The notes under the pieces were generated by a model that was not told the DNA's origin, ran no database searches, and saw nothing but the letters and a program-made list of their open reading frames with translations. Position numbers and translations under genes: made by a program. 64,000 nucleotides of DNA from positions 55,219,464 through 55,283,463 of the forward strand of contig NC_134015.1 in the NCBI RefSeq assembly GCF_040712315.1. Direction: 5' to 3'. Of this stretch, positions 12,201-21,603 are shown one piece after another (positions within the stretch are counted from its first letter, which is position 1; every line of letters begins with the position of its first letter). The DNA is from Castanea sativa. Taxonomy: Eukaryota > Streptophyta > Magnoliopsida > Fagales > Fagaceae.

Positions 12201-13205
12201 AAAAAAGGTAGTAAAACTTTCTTTTAAATGTCCCATACACGTATAAGAAAGAATCTTTTAGTTTGAATTTTGAAGTGGGTAATGTTCGTTAAAGGGAAGG
12301 CATTTTATGGTGAAGGCCGAAGGGATCCACCAGGGAGTGAGTTAGACTTTTGAAAAGGTAAATTTTACGTCTTATCCTATGCATGTGTGTGTATATTGGA
12401 TTTATTTTGGTCATGTTCAAATGGAGGCTCTAAAAATTTTGCTTAGGATTCATTAAGAAATTTAAATTAAAAAATTTTAAGAAGAAGAGAATTTGAATAT
12501 ATCAAGTTATTGACAAAAAAAAAAAGTTTTACAATTTTATTCTACAAGTTTTCAAATTTTGAATTGTTACATGATAGTTCATTATGAATATTTATTGTCA
12601 ACGTGGGTAGTTATGATCATTTTATTTTGTTAAGTTTGTCTAATATTTTTATTTTTATGCGTTGTTATTTGTTATTGTCATTATAAAAATATTTTAAACT
12701 AAATGACTAAACTTAATTTATTGGTTTTGTATTAATTATTGAAGCATACAACCATTCTCATTTATACATAAAACAATGCACTACGTGTCTACTTAACCAA
12801 TCAAATACTTGAATAATCACTAACTTTATAATTTTTTTTCTTGAATTTTTCTAACTTTATAACAAAAAATTATTATAACGTGATAACAATACAAACACAT
12901 GTAACAAACCTTCTCTATTTCCTAATTATTAAATTAAATTATATTATATTTATACTATACACACAAACATCCACACACATCATTATTCACACAAACAACT
13001 TTATAACAAAAAATAATGCATACAATCAATATTAGACACACTCATACACATATAATATAAATTTATAATAAAGAGTGACGCTTACAATTCACAAACGCTT
13101 ACTCTTACTCTTAGCAAAAATACTTGTAATAAAAGTGTATAAAATTCAAGTTAAGGTGTGCAAAAATATTTTTAAGAATAAATTAAAGTATTATACTTCA
13201 AAAAG

Positions 13206-13214
<9 letters not shown>
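9201..13214. other. AT-rich intergenic DNA, no gene recognised
   Basis: About 4 kb of very AT-rich sequence with homopolymer T and A runs and a (TA)n tract near 10621-10641. The short ORFs (for example 9499-9732, 10690-10890, 12841-13035) are low-complexity and have no domain. The stretch 11221-11430 is a little more balanced in composition but I recognise nothing in it. Confidence 0.55.
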
Positions 13215-13250
<36 letters not shown>

Positions 13251-13612
13251 AAGTCAAGCGGCTCACTTAAACCCTGAACAAAGTGTAGCGCTGCCCCTAA
13301 TAATGTCTCATTATTGCAATTGTCCCGGTTATTTTAAGTAAGGGTTCATTTAAACTCGTGAACAAAGTGTAGCGCTGCCCTTAGTCACATCTCATCATTG
13401 CAATTGTCCTGGTAATGGAAGATATATATATATATATTTAAAGTCAAGCGGCTCACTTAAACCCTGAACAAAGTGTAGCGCTGCCCCTAATAATGTCTCA
13501 TTATTGCAATTGTCCCGGTTATTTTAAGTAAGGGTTCATTTAAACTCGTGAACAAAGTGTAGCGCTGCCCTTAGTCACATCTCATCATTGCAATTGTCCT
13601 GGTAATGGAAGA
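13215..13612. repeat. Tandem duplication of a 189-bp unit with (AT)n spacers
   Basis: An (AT)n tract leads into a unit starting at 13248. The same unit starts again at 13437, after a second, shorter AT tract. Over the ~175 bp that can be compared the two copies are identical by eye. Each unit is itself built of two diverged halves sharing 'gaacaaagtgtagcgctgcc' and 'attgcaattgtcc', so an old duplication sits inside a recent one. The AT tracts at the junctions suggest slippage or unequal exchange through the microsatellite. Confidence 0.85.
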
Positions 13613-14238
13613 GGTGTTGGACCAAGCTTTGCCATATGTCTTCACTCTCATAGCACGTGGACCTCACAACTGTATGAAATCGTAGAGTTCGCATTTATAC
13701 TCATGAGTCATGCCTATGATATATGATATATAGATGCAAGAGATAATTATTACTGGGCTTAACTTGTTTGGGACTCTGCAAGAATGCCAGCATGCAGTGC
13801 AAGTCAGCACAGATTACTCTCTATAACAGTGTATTAAGCTCAAGATTCTGTATCTTCCATTCATTTCGGCAAAGTTCAACATTTTATTGGTGTAATGTGA
13901 TGAATATTTTCCTTCCCCAAAAGAATAGATAAAAGAAATGTCCACGAGATAAACACCAATTTATTATAAATTATATATGTAAATATATGATTGGATTTTT
14001 TTTATTTATTGAGAGAATGTATATTATTGGACACTGATTGTTTCATGGATCATTGGCACTATTTCTTTTTTCTTTGGTTCCTTCATTTGTACTATATTCA
14101 TAGTTCTTTTTGTGCACGTACGAGGTGATTCACAAGATTTTTATTATGTGATATGTCATTAGTTTGTGGCGACTAAGTGTGTGTGACACCAAGAAAAGGC
14201 TGGGGCCAAATGCCTTTAAAATTATATGTGTGTGTGGG

Positions 14239-14318
14239 TGTACATTGATAATTAAAAATTCTTTTTCCAAGCACGAATCGTATCTTTGTGCAAGTATACA
14301 ATTTTTAATTATCAATGT

Positions 14319-14321
<3 letters not shown>
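14239..14321. repeat. Inverted repeat (22-bp perfect core) beside the Tat insertion
   Basis: The arms 14239-14260 and 14300-14321 are exact reverse complements of 22 bp. Outside them (GT)n on the left faces (CA)n(TA)n on the right, so the stem extends further with a mismatch. The loop is 39 nt. It could be a small foldback element that ended in a TA microsatellite. The Tat retrotransposon inserted into that microsatellite 40 bp further on. Confidence 0.6.
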
Positions 14322-14365
<44 letters not shown>

Positions 14366-14366
<1 letters not shown>

Positions 14367-15133
14367 GTGGGGGGAGGGGGAGGTAAAAGTGCTTAAATGC
14401 ACGTTTGGGCCTTAGGCCTGGTTAGTTGGTATAAGTCTGTTCAATCAGAGTCTTCGAGGCCCACAGGCTAGTCCGCGCTACAAGGGGCAGAGAAGTTGTC
14501 CGAGAAGGATTATCTCCTCGGATGGGCCCAATAAAGGCCATGAGACGTTCTAAAGGATTTAGAGACAGAATTCTAGAAGATCTGTTGGGTAAAAGCGTGA
14601 TCCAAACACTCGTTAGAAGGAGGAACGTGTGAGAAATATTTGAGGAAAAAGCTGCTACCACCGCATTAAAAGCCCTGCATCTACCTCCCTGGCCGCATTA
14701 TTGGAGAAATGACCTCTGAGCATTAATATTCAGCCTTCCAGCTATTATTTGAAGACTTCAAGAAGGTGATGGATGTGACAAGTATCTAAGAGGAAAATCT
14801 GTGTTACACGTGGATGAAATAGGAAAGAAGAAGAAGGTTATAAGAAGACGAGAGAGGAAAGAAGAAAAGGACCTCTTTTGGAAAACTAAAAATTGTAATA
14901 TTTTGCTTAAAGAAAGAAAGGCAATACAAGTAGTCATCGGCTTACGTCCGAGGAGAGTTTTTTGTCATATTCATCTATTATTTGCGTAGATTGCGGCATT
15001 CTAGCCTGTTTATCAGTTCCCCAATATCCCTAATCTAGGTTTCAAACCCATACTCTACAAATTTCATTGTATAAGGCTCTTTGGGCCTGAGCCCATCATT
15101 CGTTTGGGTCCGGGTACAAATTGTGCACTTACA
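14366..15133 (+). repeat. 5' LTR of Tat element 1
   Basis: 768 bp, beginning TGTGGGGGG and ending GCACTTACA. It matches the 3' LTR closely throughout; the main length difference is a G-rich 9-bp insertion near the start. Two bases separate its end from the primer-binding site. Confidence 0.93.
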
Positions 15134-15135
15134 AT

Positions 15136-15153
15136 TGGCGCCGTCTGTGGAAA
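15136..15153 (+). promoter_or_regulatory. Primer-binding site of Tat element 1
   Basis: TGGCGCCGTC begins two bases after the 5' LTR. TGGCGCCGT is the start of primer-binding sites complementary to the CCA end of plant tRNA-Asp in several gypsy families. Only the first nine or ten bases fit well, so the tRNA assignment is tentative. Confidence 0.65.
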
Positions 15154-15180
15154 ATCTAGTGTGGAAGGAATTAGATCATC

Positions 15181-16510
15181 ATGGCAGGCTTAGGTTCGCA
15201 TCATGCAGAGTCTCAGGGGTCCCAGCGAGAAGATCATTTTAAGCGTCTTGAGCGTCGGAGGGATTAAGAGGGAAGTGTGCATACAGTACACCCTGATGCA
15301 AGCCATTCGCGTGGTGGAAGTAGGGCCACCCATGAGGATGATGCCAAGGCCATGCAGAGGGAGATTGACCACCTTAAGAAAAAGCTATGCCGTGTCAGAT
15401 GAAGGCGGGCTTCACCTCCGTCTAATCCTTCCTCTAGGGGGTCCTAGGGAAGCAGTTACAATCCAAGGTCCAGGACTCCCCCTAGCGAAACCTTCTCTTA
15501 CGAGAAAGATGAGCTTCCAAGTCGTAAGCATAAGAAGTTTCCCTCCAGGGGCTTGGAAAACGATGCTATGAGCCGAGCGTTACACCAACTCTCCAAGTCA
15601 CCATTCTCACGCAAGATCGAGAAGGGAAGGCTCCCACGGCGGTTCACTCAGCCCACCTTCACCATCTATAATGGCAGGATAGACCCAGTCAAACATGTGA
15701 GCCATTTTAATCAGAGGATGGCGGTACATTCTCAGAACGAAACCTTGATGTGCAAAGTCTTTCCCTCTAGCCTAGGACCTGTTGCTATGAGATGGTTTAA
15801 CGGACTAAAGCTGGAGTCTGTCGATTCTTTCATGGAACTCACCAGGGCATTCGCGTCTCGATTCATTACATGCAGTAGAGTCCCTCGGCCTTTGGACTCA
15901 TTGTTATCCATGGCCATGAGGGAGGGTGAGACTTTGAAAGCGTATTCTGATAGATACTAGGAAATGTTTAATGAAATTGATCGAGATTTTGATGAAGTGG
16001 CGATTAACACTTTCAAAGTGGGCCTCCCAACTGATCACGATTTAAGGAAATCTCTGACCAAAAAGCCCGTGCGGAGTGTACGTCGCCTCATGGATCGCAT
16101 CGACGAGTACAAAAGGGTTAAGGAAGATCAACAACAAGGCAAGGGTAAGGCAAAGGTTATCCCCTAGGAGAGAAGGAATTTCAGGTCGAACAGGTACCAT
16201 AACAATAAGCTGAGAAGAGATTTCTCTGGGCAATCTGGCTCAGCCACTCCTCAAGTAGTTAATACCGTGTTCCAAGAACCAGCGCACCAATTGCTGGAGA
16301 AAGTCCGTAAGGAACCCTACTTCAAGTGGCCCAGTAAGATGGCGGAGGATCCTACGAAACGGAATCAAAACATCTTTTGCTAGTATCATCAGGATGTGGG
16401 TCATTCTACCGAGAATTTTCGGACCCTTTGGAACCATTTAGAGCAGCTTGTTAGCGAGGGAAAATTGAAGCAGCACTTGTATCAACCCAACGAACAAGGA
16501 AATCATTTGG
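15181..16510 (+). pseudogene. gag of Tat element 1 (broken by stops)
   Basis: The reading frame opens with an ATG at 15181 and continues in one frame to pol. An Arg/Lys/Glu-rich N-terminal part is followed by the plant retrotransposon gag domain at about 15640-15960 (FTIYNGRIDPVKHVSHFNQR, then MRWFNGL and LTRAFASRF). A degenerate zinc knuckle follows at about 16372-16410 (C-x-x-H...GHSTEN with its last Cys replaced by Phe). In-frame stops occur near the N-terminus, at 15958, 16165 and 16381. Gag would form the capsid particle; this copy cannot. Confidence 0.85.
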
Positions 16511-16639
16511 GTTCAAATAATCAGAAGAACAACTCATCTCGGCCGCCTTTGGGAACGATTAATGTCATCTTCGCTGCACTTGGCAGGACCGGTTCTTGTC
16601 CTACAAGGGTGATGACTGTATCACATTCCCAGGCCGAGG

Positions 16640-17193
16640 AGTCTGGCTCGAGGCCGAAGAGGATCAAGGGGAGTACGCCTATTTTGGAATTCTCTGATGA
16701 GGATAAGGTTGGGACTATTCAACCACATGACGATGCCTTGGTGGTCACATTGAGGATAGGGAATTATGACGTTAGGAGGGTGATGGTTGATCAGGGTAGC
16801 AGTGCGGATATTATGTACCCTGACTTATTCAAGGGGCTTAAGTTAGGATTGGAGGATCTCACTCCTTATGATTCGTCGTTGATAAGCTTTGAAGGGAAGA
16901 CTGTCATACCAAAGGGACAAATTCGTTTGCTCGTACAGTCAGGTCTGGAAACGGTTGATGTAGATTTCATTGTGGTTGACGCATATTCTCCATACACGGC
17001 CATCGTCGCCAGGCCTTGGCTGCATGCTCAGGGTGCTGTCTCTTCGACTTTACATGTGAAAGTAAAATTTCCCTCGGGTGGATTGATTGAAGAAATTCTT
17101 GGTAGCCAATCAATAGCAAGGCAATGCATATCAAGCGCAATGCTGCATCAAACCGAATCAGAATCCTCGACCTCGACTGTGGAAGACTTATAA
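16640..17193 (+). pseudogene. Aspartic protease region of Tat element 1
   Basis: The same frame as gag reads through a retropepsin domain. RVMVDQGSSADIMY at about 16776-16818 carries the VDxGSSAD active-site motif of Tat proteases, and VDFIVVDAYSPYTAIVARPWL follows at about 16957-17022. The frame stops at TAA 17191. The protease would cleave the gag-pol polyprotein. The active Asp is still present. Confidence 0.82.
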
Positions 17194-17223
17194 CAATTAA
17201 CAACTCTGGATGCGCCAGGTGCA

Positions 17224-18665
17224 ATGACAGCAAAGGAGGCCACGTGTGACAAGTTGGAAAGATTTCTCATAAATGATGACCCCGAAAGGTTCTTTCAAGT
17301 TGGGATACGGCTACCACACCAAGAGAAGATGGAATTGGTGTTGTTTTTGAAGAACAATATCGATGTTTTTGCATGGGATCCCTATGAGGCTTCGGGGGTT
17401 GACCCAAGTTTCATTTGTCATCATTTGAACGTCAACCCTGCCGTTATTCCAGGAGGCAACCACCTCGGCGTTCTTTGAAAGAACATGACGAGGCCGTCAA
17501 GGAAGAGGTGCTTAAGCTCAAAAGGGCTGGGGCTATTAAAGAAGTTTTCTACCCAGAATGGTTGGCGCACACTGTCGTAGTAAAAAAGAAGAGCGAAAAG
17601 TAGAGAGTATGTGTGGACTTCACAGACCTGAACAAAACCTGCCCAAAAGACTCGTTCCCAATGCCTTGCATTGATCAGCTAGTGGATGCTACGGTTGGGC
17701 ATCCTCGGATGAGTTTTTTAGATGCCTTCCAAGGTTATCACCAAATACCTTTGGCGTTGGGTGATAAAGTCGCCTTCATTACTCCTACGGGGAATTATCA
17801 CTATAAAGTGATGCCATTCGGTTTGAAAAATGCAGGGGCTACTTACCAAAGGATGATGACTAGGATATTCAAATCTTAGCTTGGGAAGACCATTGAGGTA
17901 TATGTGGATGATATGGTAGTGAAGAGTAAGATAGTACCTATGCATGTGAAAGATTTGGACGACACCTTTCAAACACTTAGGAAGTACAAGCTGCGCCTTA
18001 ACGCCTCAAAGTGTTCTTTTAAGGTGGACTTTGGAAAGTTCCTAGGCTACATGGTGACTCATAGAGGAATAGAGGTAAATCCGGCACAGGTCAGAGCCAT
18101 TCAGGGCTTGCAAACACCTCAAAATTTGAAGGAAGTTCAGAAATTGATCGGGATGACTGCTGCTTTCAGCAGATTTATCTCTCGATCCGCTGATAAGTGT
18201 AGACATTTTTTCAAATTGTTAAATAAATGGAAAGGATTCCAATGGTCCGAGGAGTGCGCTTTAGCTTTTCAGCAACTTAAGGAATATCTTTCTCGGCCAC
18301 CCATCATGTCTCGGCCAGAGGTCGATGAAATCCTGTTTGCATACCTAGCTGTAGCCATCCATGCAGTCAGCTTGGTGTTGATAAGGGACGGCAGTGGGGT
18401 AGAAAGACCGGTTTATTATATTAGCAAATCTTTGAATGAAGCTGAGGTGCGTTATTTACCCTTAGAGAAGGCAATTCTGGCTATAGTTTATGCTATACGA
18501 AAGCTTCCTCACTACTTCCAATCCTACACCGTCGTGGTTTTGACTCAACTGTCTCTTAAGTCAGAATTGCGAAGTGCTGACTACTTGGGGAGGGTAGCCA
18601 AGTGGGGAACTATTCTAGGAGCTTTTGATATCAAATATATGCTGCGCACCTCGGTGAAGGGCTAG
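17224..18665 (+). pseudogene. Reverse transcriptase and first RNase H of Tat element 1
   Basis: Gag frame continues through an RT N-terminal segment (FLKNNIDVFAWDPYEASG near 17350), then shifts frame at about 17455-17480. In the new frame follow the RT core motifs: VCVDFTDLNKTCPKDSFPMP near 17610, FLDAFQGYHQI near 17720, PFGLKNAGATYQ near 17815 and the catalytic YVDDMVVKS near 17900. The first RNase H follows at about 18330-18560, where the usual first Asp position reads AYLAVA, so this domain looks catalytically weak. In Tat elements a second RNase H is thought to supply the activity. Stops lie at 17601, 17877 and 18663. Confidence 0.9.
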
Positions 18666-18677
18666 GTTCTTGCTAAT

Positions 18678-19005
18678 TTGGTGGCAGAATTCGCCGAACC
18701 ATCGTTAGAAGAAACTGCAAAGGAATCGCACATGGATGAAAGATCAGTTGGCATGATCACATGCAAAGGGCCTCCGATTTGGAAGGCGTATGTTGATGGG
18801 GCAGCAAACCAAAGGGGATCAGGCATTGGACTTGTTTTGGTATCCCTTGAAGGAATTACCTTTGAGAAATCATTGAGATTAGCGTTCTCGGCCACTAATA
18901 ACGAGGCTGAGTACGAAGCTGTCTTAGTCGGTATGGATATGGTATGGAGAATGGGGGGAAAGGTAGTTCATATGTCCTCAGATTCTTAATTAGTTGTGGG
19001 CTAAG
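18678..19005 (+). pseudogene. Second RNase H domain (aRNH) of Tat element 1
   Basis: WKAYVDGAANQRGSGIGLVL at about 18780-18840 and TNNEAEYEAVLVGM at about 18894-18935 show the Asp and Glu of the active RNase H fold, followed by SSDS near 18975. This extra RNase H between the first RNase H and integrase is diagnostic of the Tat clade. Stops at 18987 and 19002 interrupt it, both at positions where the family usually has Gln. Confidence 0.85.
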
Positions 19006-20459
19006 TGACAGGTACCATGGAGGCTAGGGATCCAAGAATGCAAGAGTACCTGACCCAGGTCAAATGTTTACAATCCAAGTTTGATTCTTTCGTCCTTTCG
19101 CATGTTTCTAGAAGTGGAAACACGCATGCGGACTCGTTGGCCACTTTGGCGACGTCCTCGGCTCAGTGTTTGCCTAGGATTATGCTCGTCGAAGACTTGT
19201 TGAAACCGACTTTAACCACCACAAGTGCCGTCCATATCCATCTGATAAGGCCCGGACCTAGCTGGATGGACCCCGTGGTTTCTTTTCTAAAAAGCGATGT
19301 TCTGCCCGAGGAGAAGTCTGAAGCAGATAAAATTTGTCGAAAGGCGCCTCGATTCTGGTTGTCCGAGGATCATAAGTTGTATAAACGCTCCTTTTCCGGA
19401 CCATACCTGCTATGTGTACATCCTGAAGCGACGAAGGCACTTTTAGAAGAATTGCACGAGGGAATTTGTGAAAGCCATACTGGGGGGAGATCCTTAGCCC
19501 ATAGAGCTCTGACTTAGGGATATTGGTGGCCCAATATGCAGAGAGAAGCTTAGGACTACACAAGAAAATGTGACCAATGCCAAATGTTTGCTCTTAATAT
19601 TCATCAGCCTAGTGGTGTCCTTAATCCTTTGTCTAGTCCTTGGCCGTTCGCTCAATGGGGACTGGATATAGTTGGGCCTTTTTCGAGGACTGTGGGAAAC
19701 AAAATGTGGCTACTCATGGGAACTAATTACTTCACCAAGTGGGTCGAAGCTGAGCCTCTATCAAATATTAGGGATGTGGACTCCAAGAAATTTATCTAGA
19801 AGAACATTATCACTAGATTTGGGGTACCTCACACACTTATTTCAGATAACGGCGTGCAATTTGATAGTAAAGCTTTTAGAAAATATTGTAATGACTTGGG
19901 CATCACAAATAGATACTCCACTCCCGCTTATCCTCAGGGAAATGGGCAGGCCGAGGCCGTTAACAAAGTTATAGTCAGTGGACTTAAGAAGAGGCTAGAC
20001 GACGCAAAGGGTAGATGGGTAGAGGAATTTCCACATGTTTTGTGGACATATCGGACTACGCCGCAAAGATCCACTAGAGAAACACCCTTCTCCATGACTT
20101 ACGGGGCCGAGGCGGTGATACCTTTGGAATCTGAGTTTCCCACATTAAGGACGAGTTCTTTCAGCCTGAGAAATAACGATGGTCTCCTGGAAAGAAGCTT
20201 GGATCTGGTTGAGGAACGGCGAGAGGCCGCCATGGTCTAAATGGCTTATTATCAGCAGAAGCTCAAACGAGGATATGATGCTCATGTGAAGCTAAGGCCA
20301 CTAGCGCCTGGGGATTTGGTATTGAGGAAAGTCATGGGTACTTCCAAAAATCCAGCGTGGGGAAAGCTAGCACCAAATTGGGAAGGACCATACCGGATCA
20401 TTTTTGTGGTGGCCATAGGGTCATATCGTTTAGCTGATCTAGATGAAAAAATTGTATAA
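19005..20459 (+). pseudogene. Integrase of Tat element 1
   Basis: The HHCC zinc-binding end is recognisable at about 19450-19590 (HEGICESHTGGRSLAHRAL, then RKCDQCQ). The DDE core has its three acids: WGLDIVGPF near 19661, LISDNGVQFDS near 19840 and YPQGNGQAEAVN near 19930. The C-terminal GPY-type end is WEGPYRI near 20380. Stops at 19515, 19551, 19797 and 20238 break it into pieces. The corresponding end of element 2 at 63832-64000 is open, which shows that these stops arose in this copy. Confidence 0.9.
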
Positions 20460-20554
20460 CACCCTTGGAATGTAAATAACCTACGAAGGTATTATTATTA
20501 ATAAAAAGCACTTTTGTAGTTCATTGTTCAAATTATCATTATGCAGTTTGATTT

Positions 20555-21150
20555 ACTTATTGCTAAATATCAAACAAAAACTTGGTCATGCATGGTCCTC
20601 GGACCACATATCTCGTGAAAATTGATATCTTATTGATTGTTAAACAGAATCTTAGTTATGTCGGGTCCTCGGACCTTCTACTTTGGGGAAATTAATATTT
20701 CAATTCGCTATTGCTAAATATCAAACAGAAACTTGGTCATGTATGGTCCTCAGACCACATACCTCGTGAAAATTGATATCTTATTGATTGTTAAACAGAA
20801 CCTTAGTTATGTCAGGTCCTCGGACCTTTTACTTTGGAAAAATTAACATTTCAATTCGCAATTGCTAAATATCAAATAGAAACTTGGTCATGCATGGTCC
20901 TCAGATCACATACCTCGTGGAAATTGATATCTTATTGATTGTTAAACAGAACCTTAGTTATGTCGGGTCCTCGGACCTTCTACTTTGAGGAAATTAACAT
21001 TTCAATTTACTATTGCTAAATGTCAAATAGAAGCTTGGTCATGCATGATCCTCGGACCACATACCTTGTGGAAATTGATATCTTATTGACTGTTAAACAG
21101 AATCTTAGCTATGTCGGGTCCTCGGACCCTCTACTTTGGGGAAATTAGCA
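20555..21150 (+). repeat. 151-bp tandem repeat array of Tat element 1 (four units)
   Basis: The phrase 'cttggtcatg' recurs at 20581, 20732, 20883 and 21034, exactly 151 bp apart. Each unit has two halves, one with 'tggtcctcggaccacata' and one with 'gtcctcggacc' after 'ttagttatgt'. The units differ by a few substitutions. The array lies between the 3' end of pol and the 3' end of the antisense gene. Retand, a Tat family described from Silene, is known for tandem repeats in this 3' region. The same repeat recurs in element 2 on the opposite strand. Confidence 0.9.
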
Positions 21151-21603
21151 GAAACCATACCACATGAGTGTTGATGTGTTAATGAGCCACAGTAAGTTTG
21201 ATGGATTGCTTTATGCCCCAAACTAAATGCTAAATTAAATTTTAGATTGTGTATTGCTGTATTACATATATTATGGTTTTGAGGCATAATTTACATATAT
21301 ATACTAAGTATATGTACTTTATTTGAAGTTGTTGTTAATCGAAATGTTGTAAAGACTTTACTATGTATTAAGGGGGTGGAGTTAATTGTTCCACTCATGT
21401 AATTTTGCACTAAGGAGAAGCGAAGTAGTATTGTCGTACTGAAGGTTGAAAGCCTGTTGAAGATCAAACCTTTCAAATTTCTCATTAATTTTTGTCAATG
21501 GATACATTGGAAATAAAATTTTGAAATAAAAAGGTTAAAATGAAAGTCCTAAATACAAAAAAACTTATCACGTAAGGAAAAGGGGTCCTAAGTGGCCTAA
21601 GCC

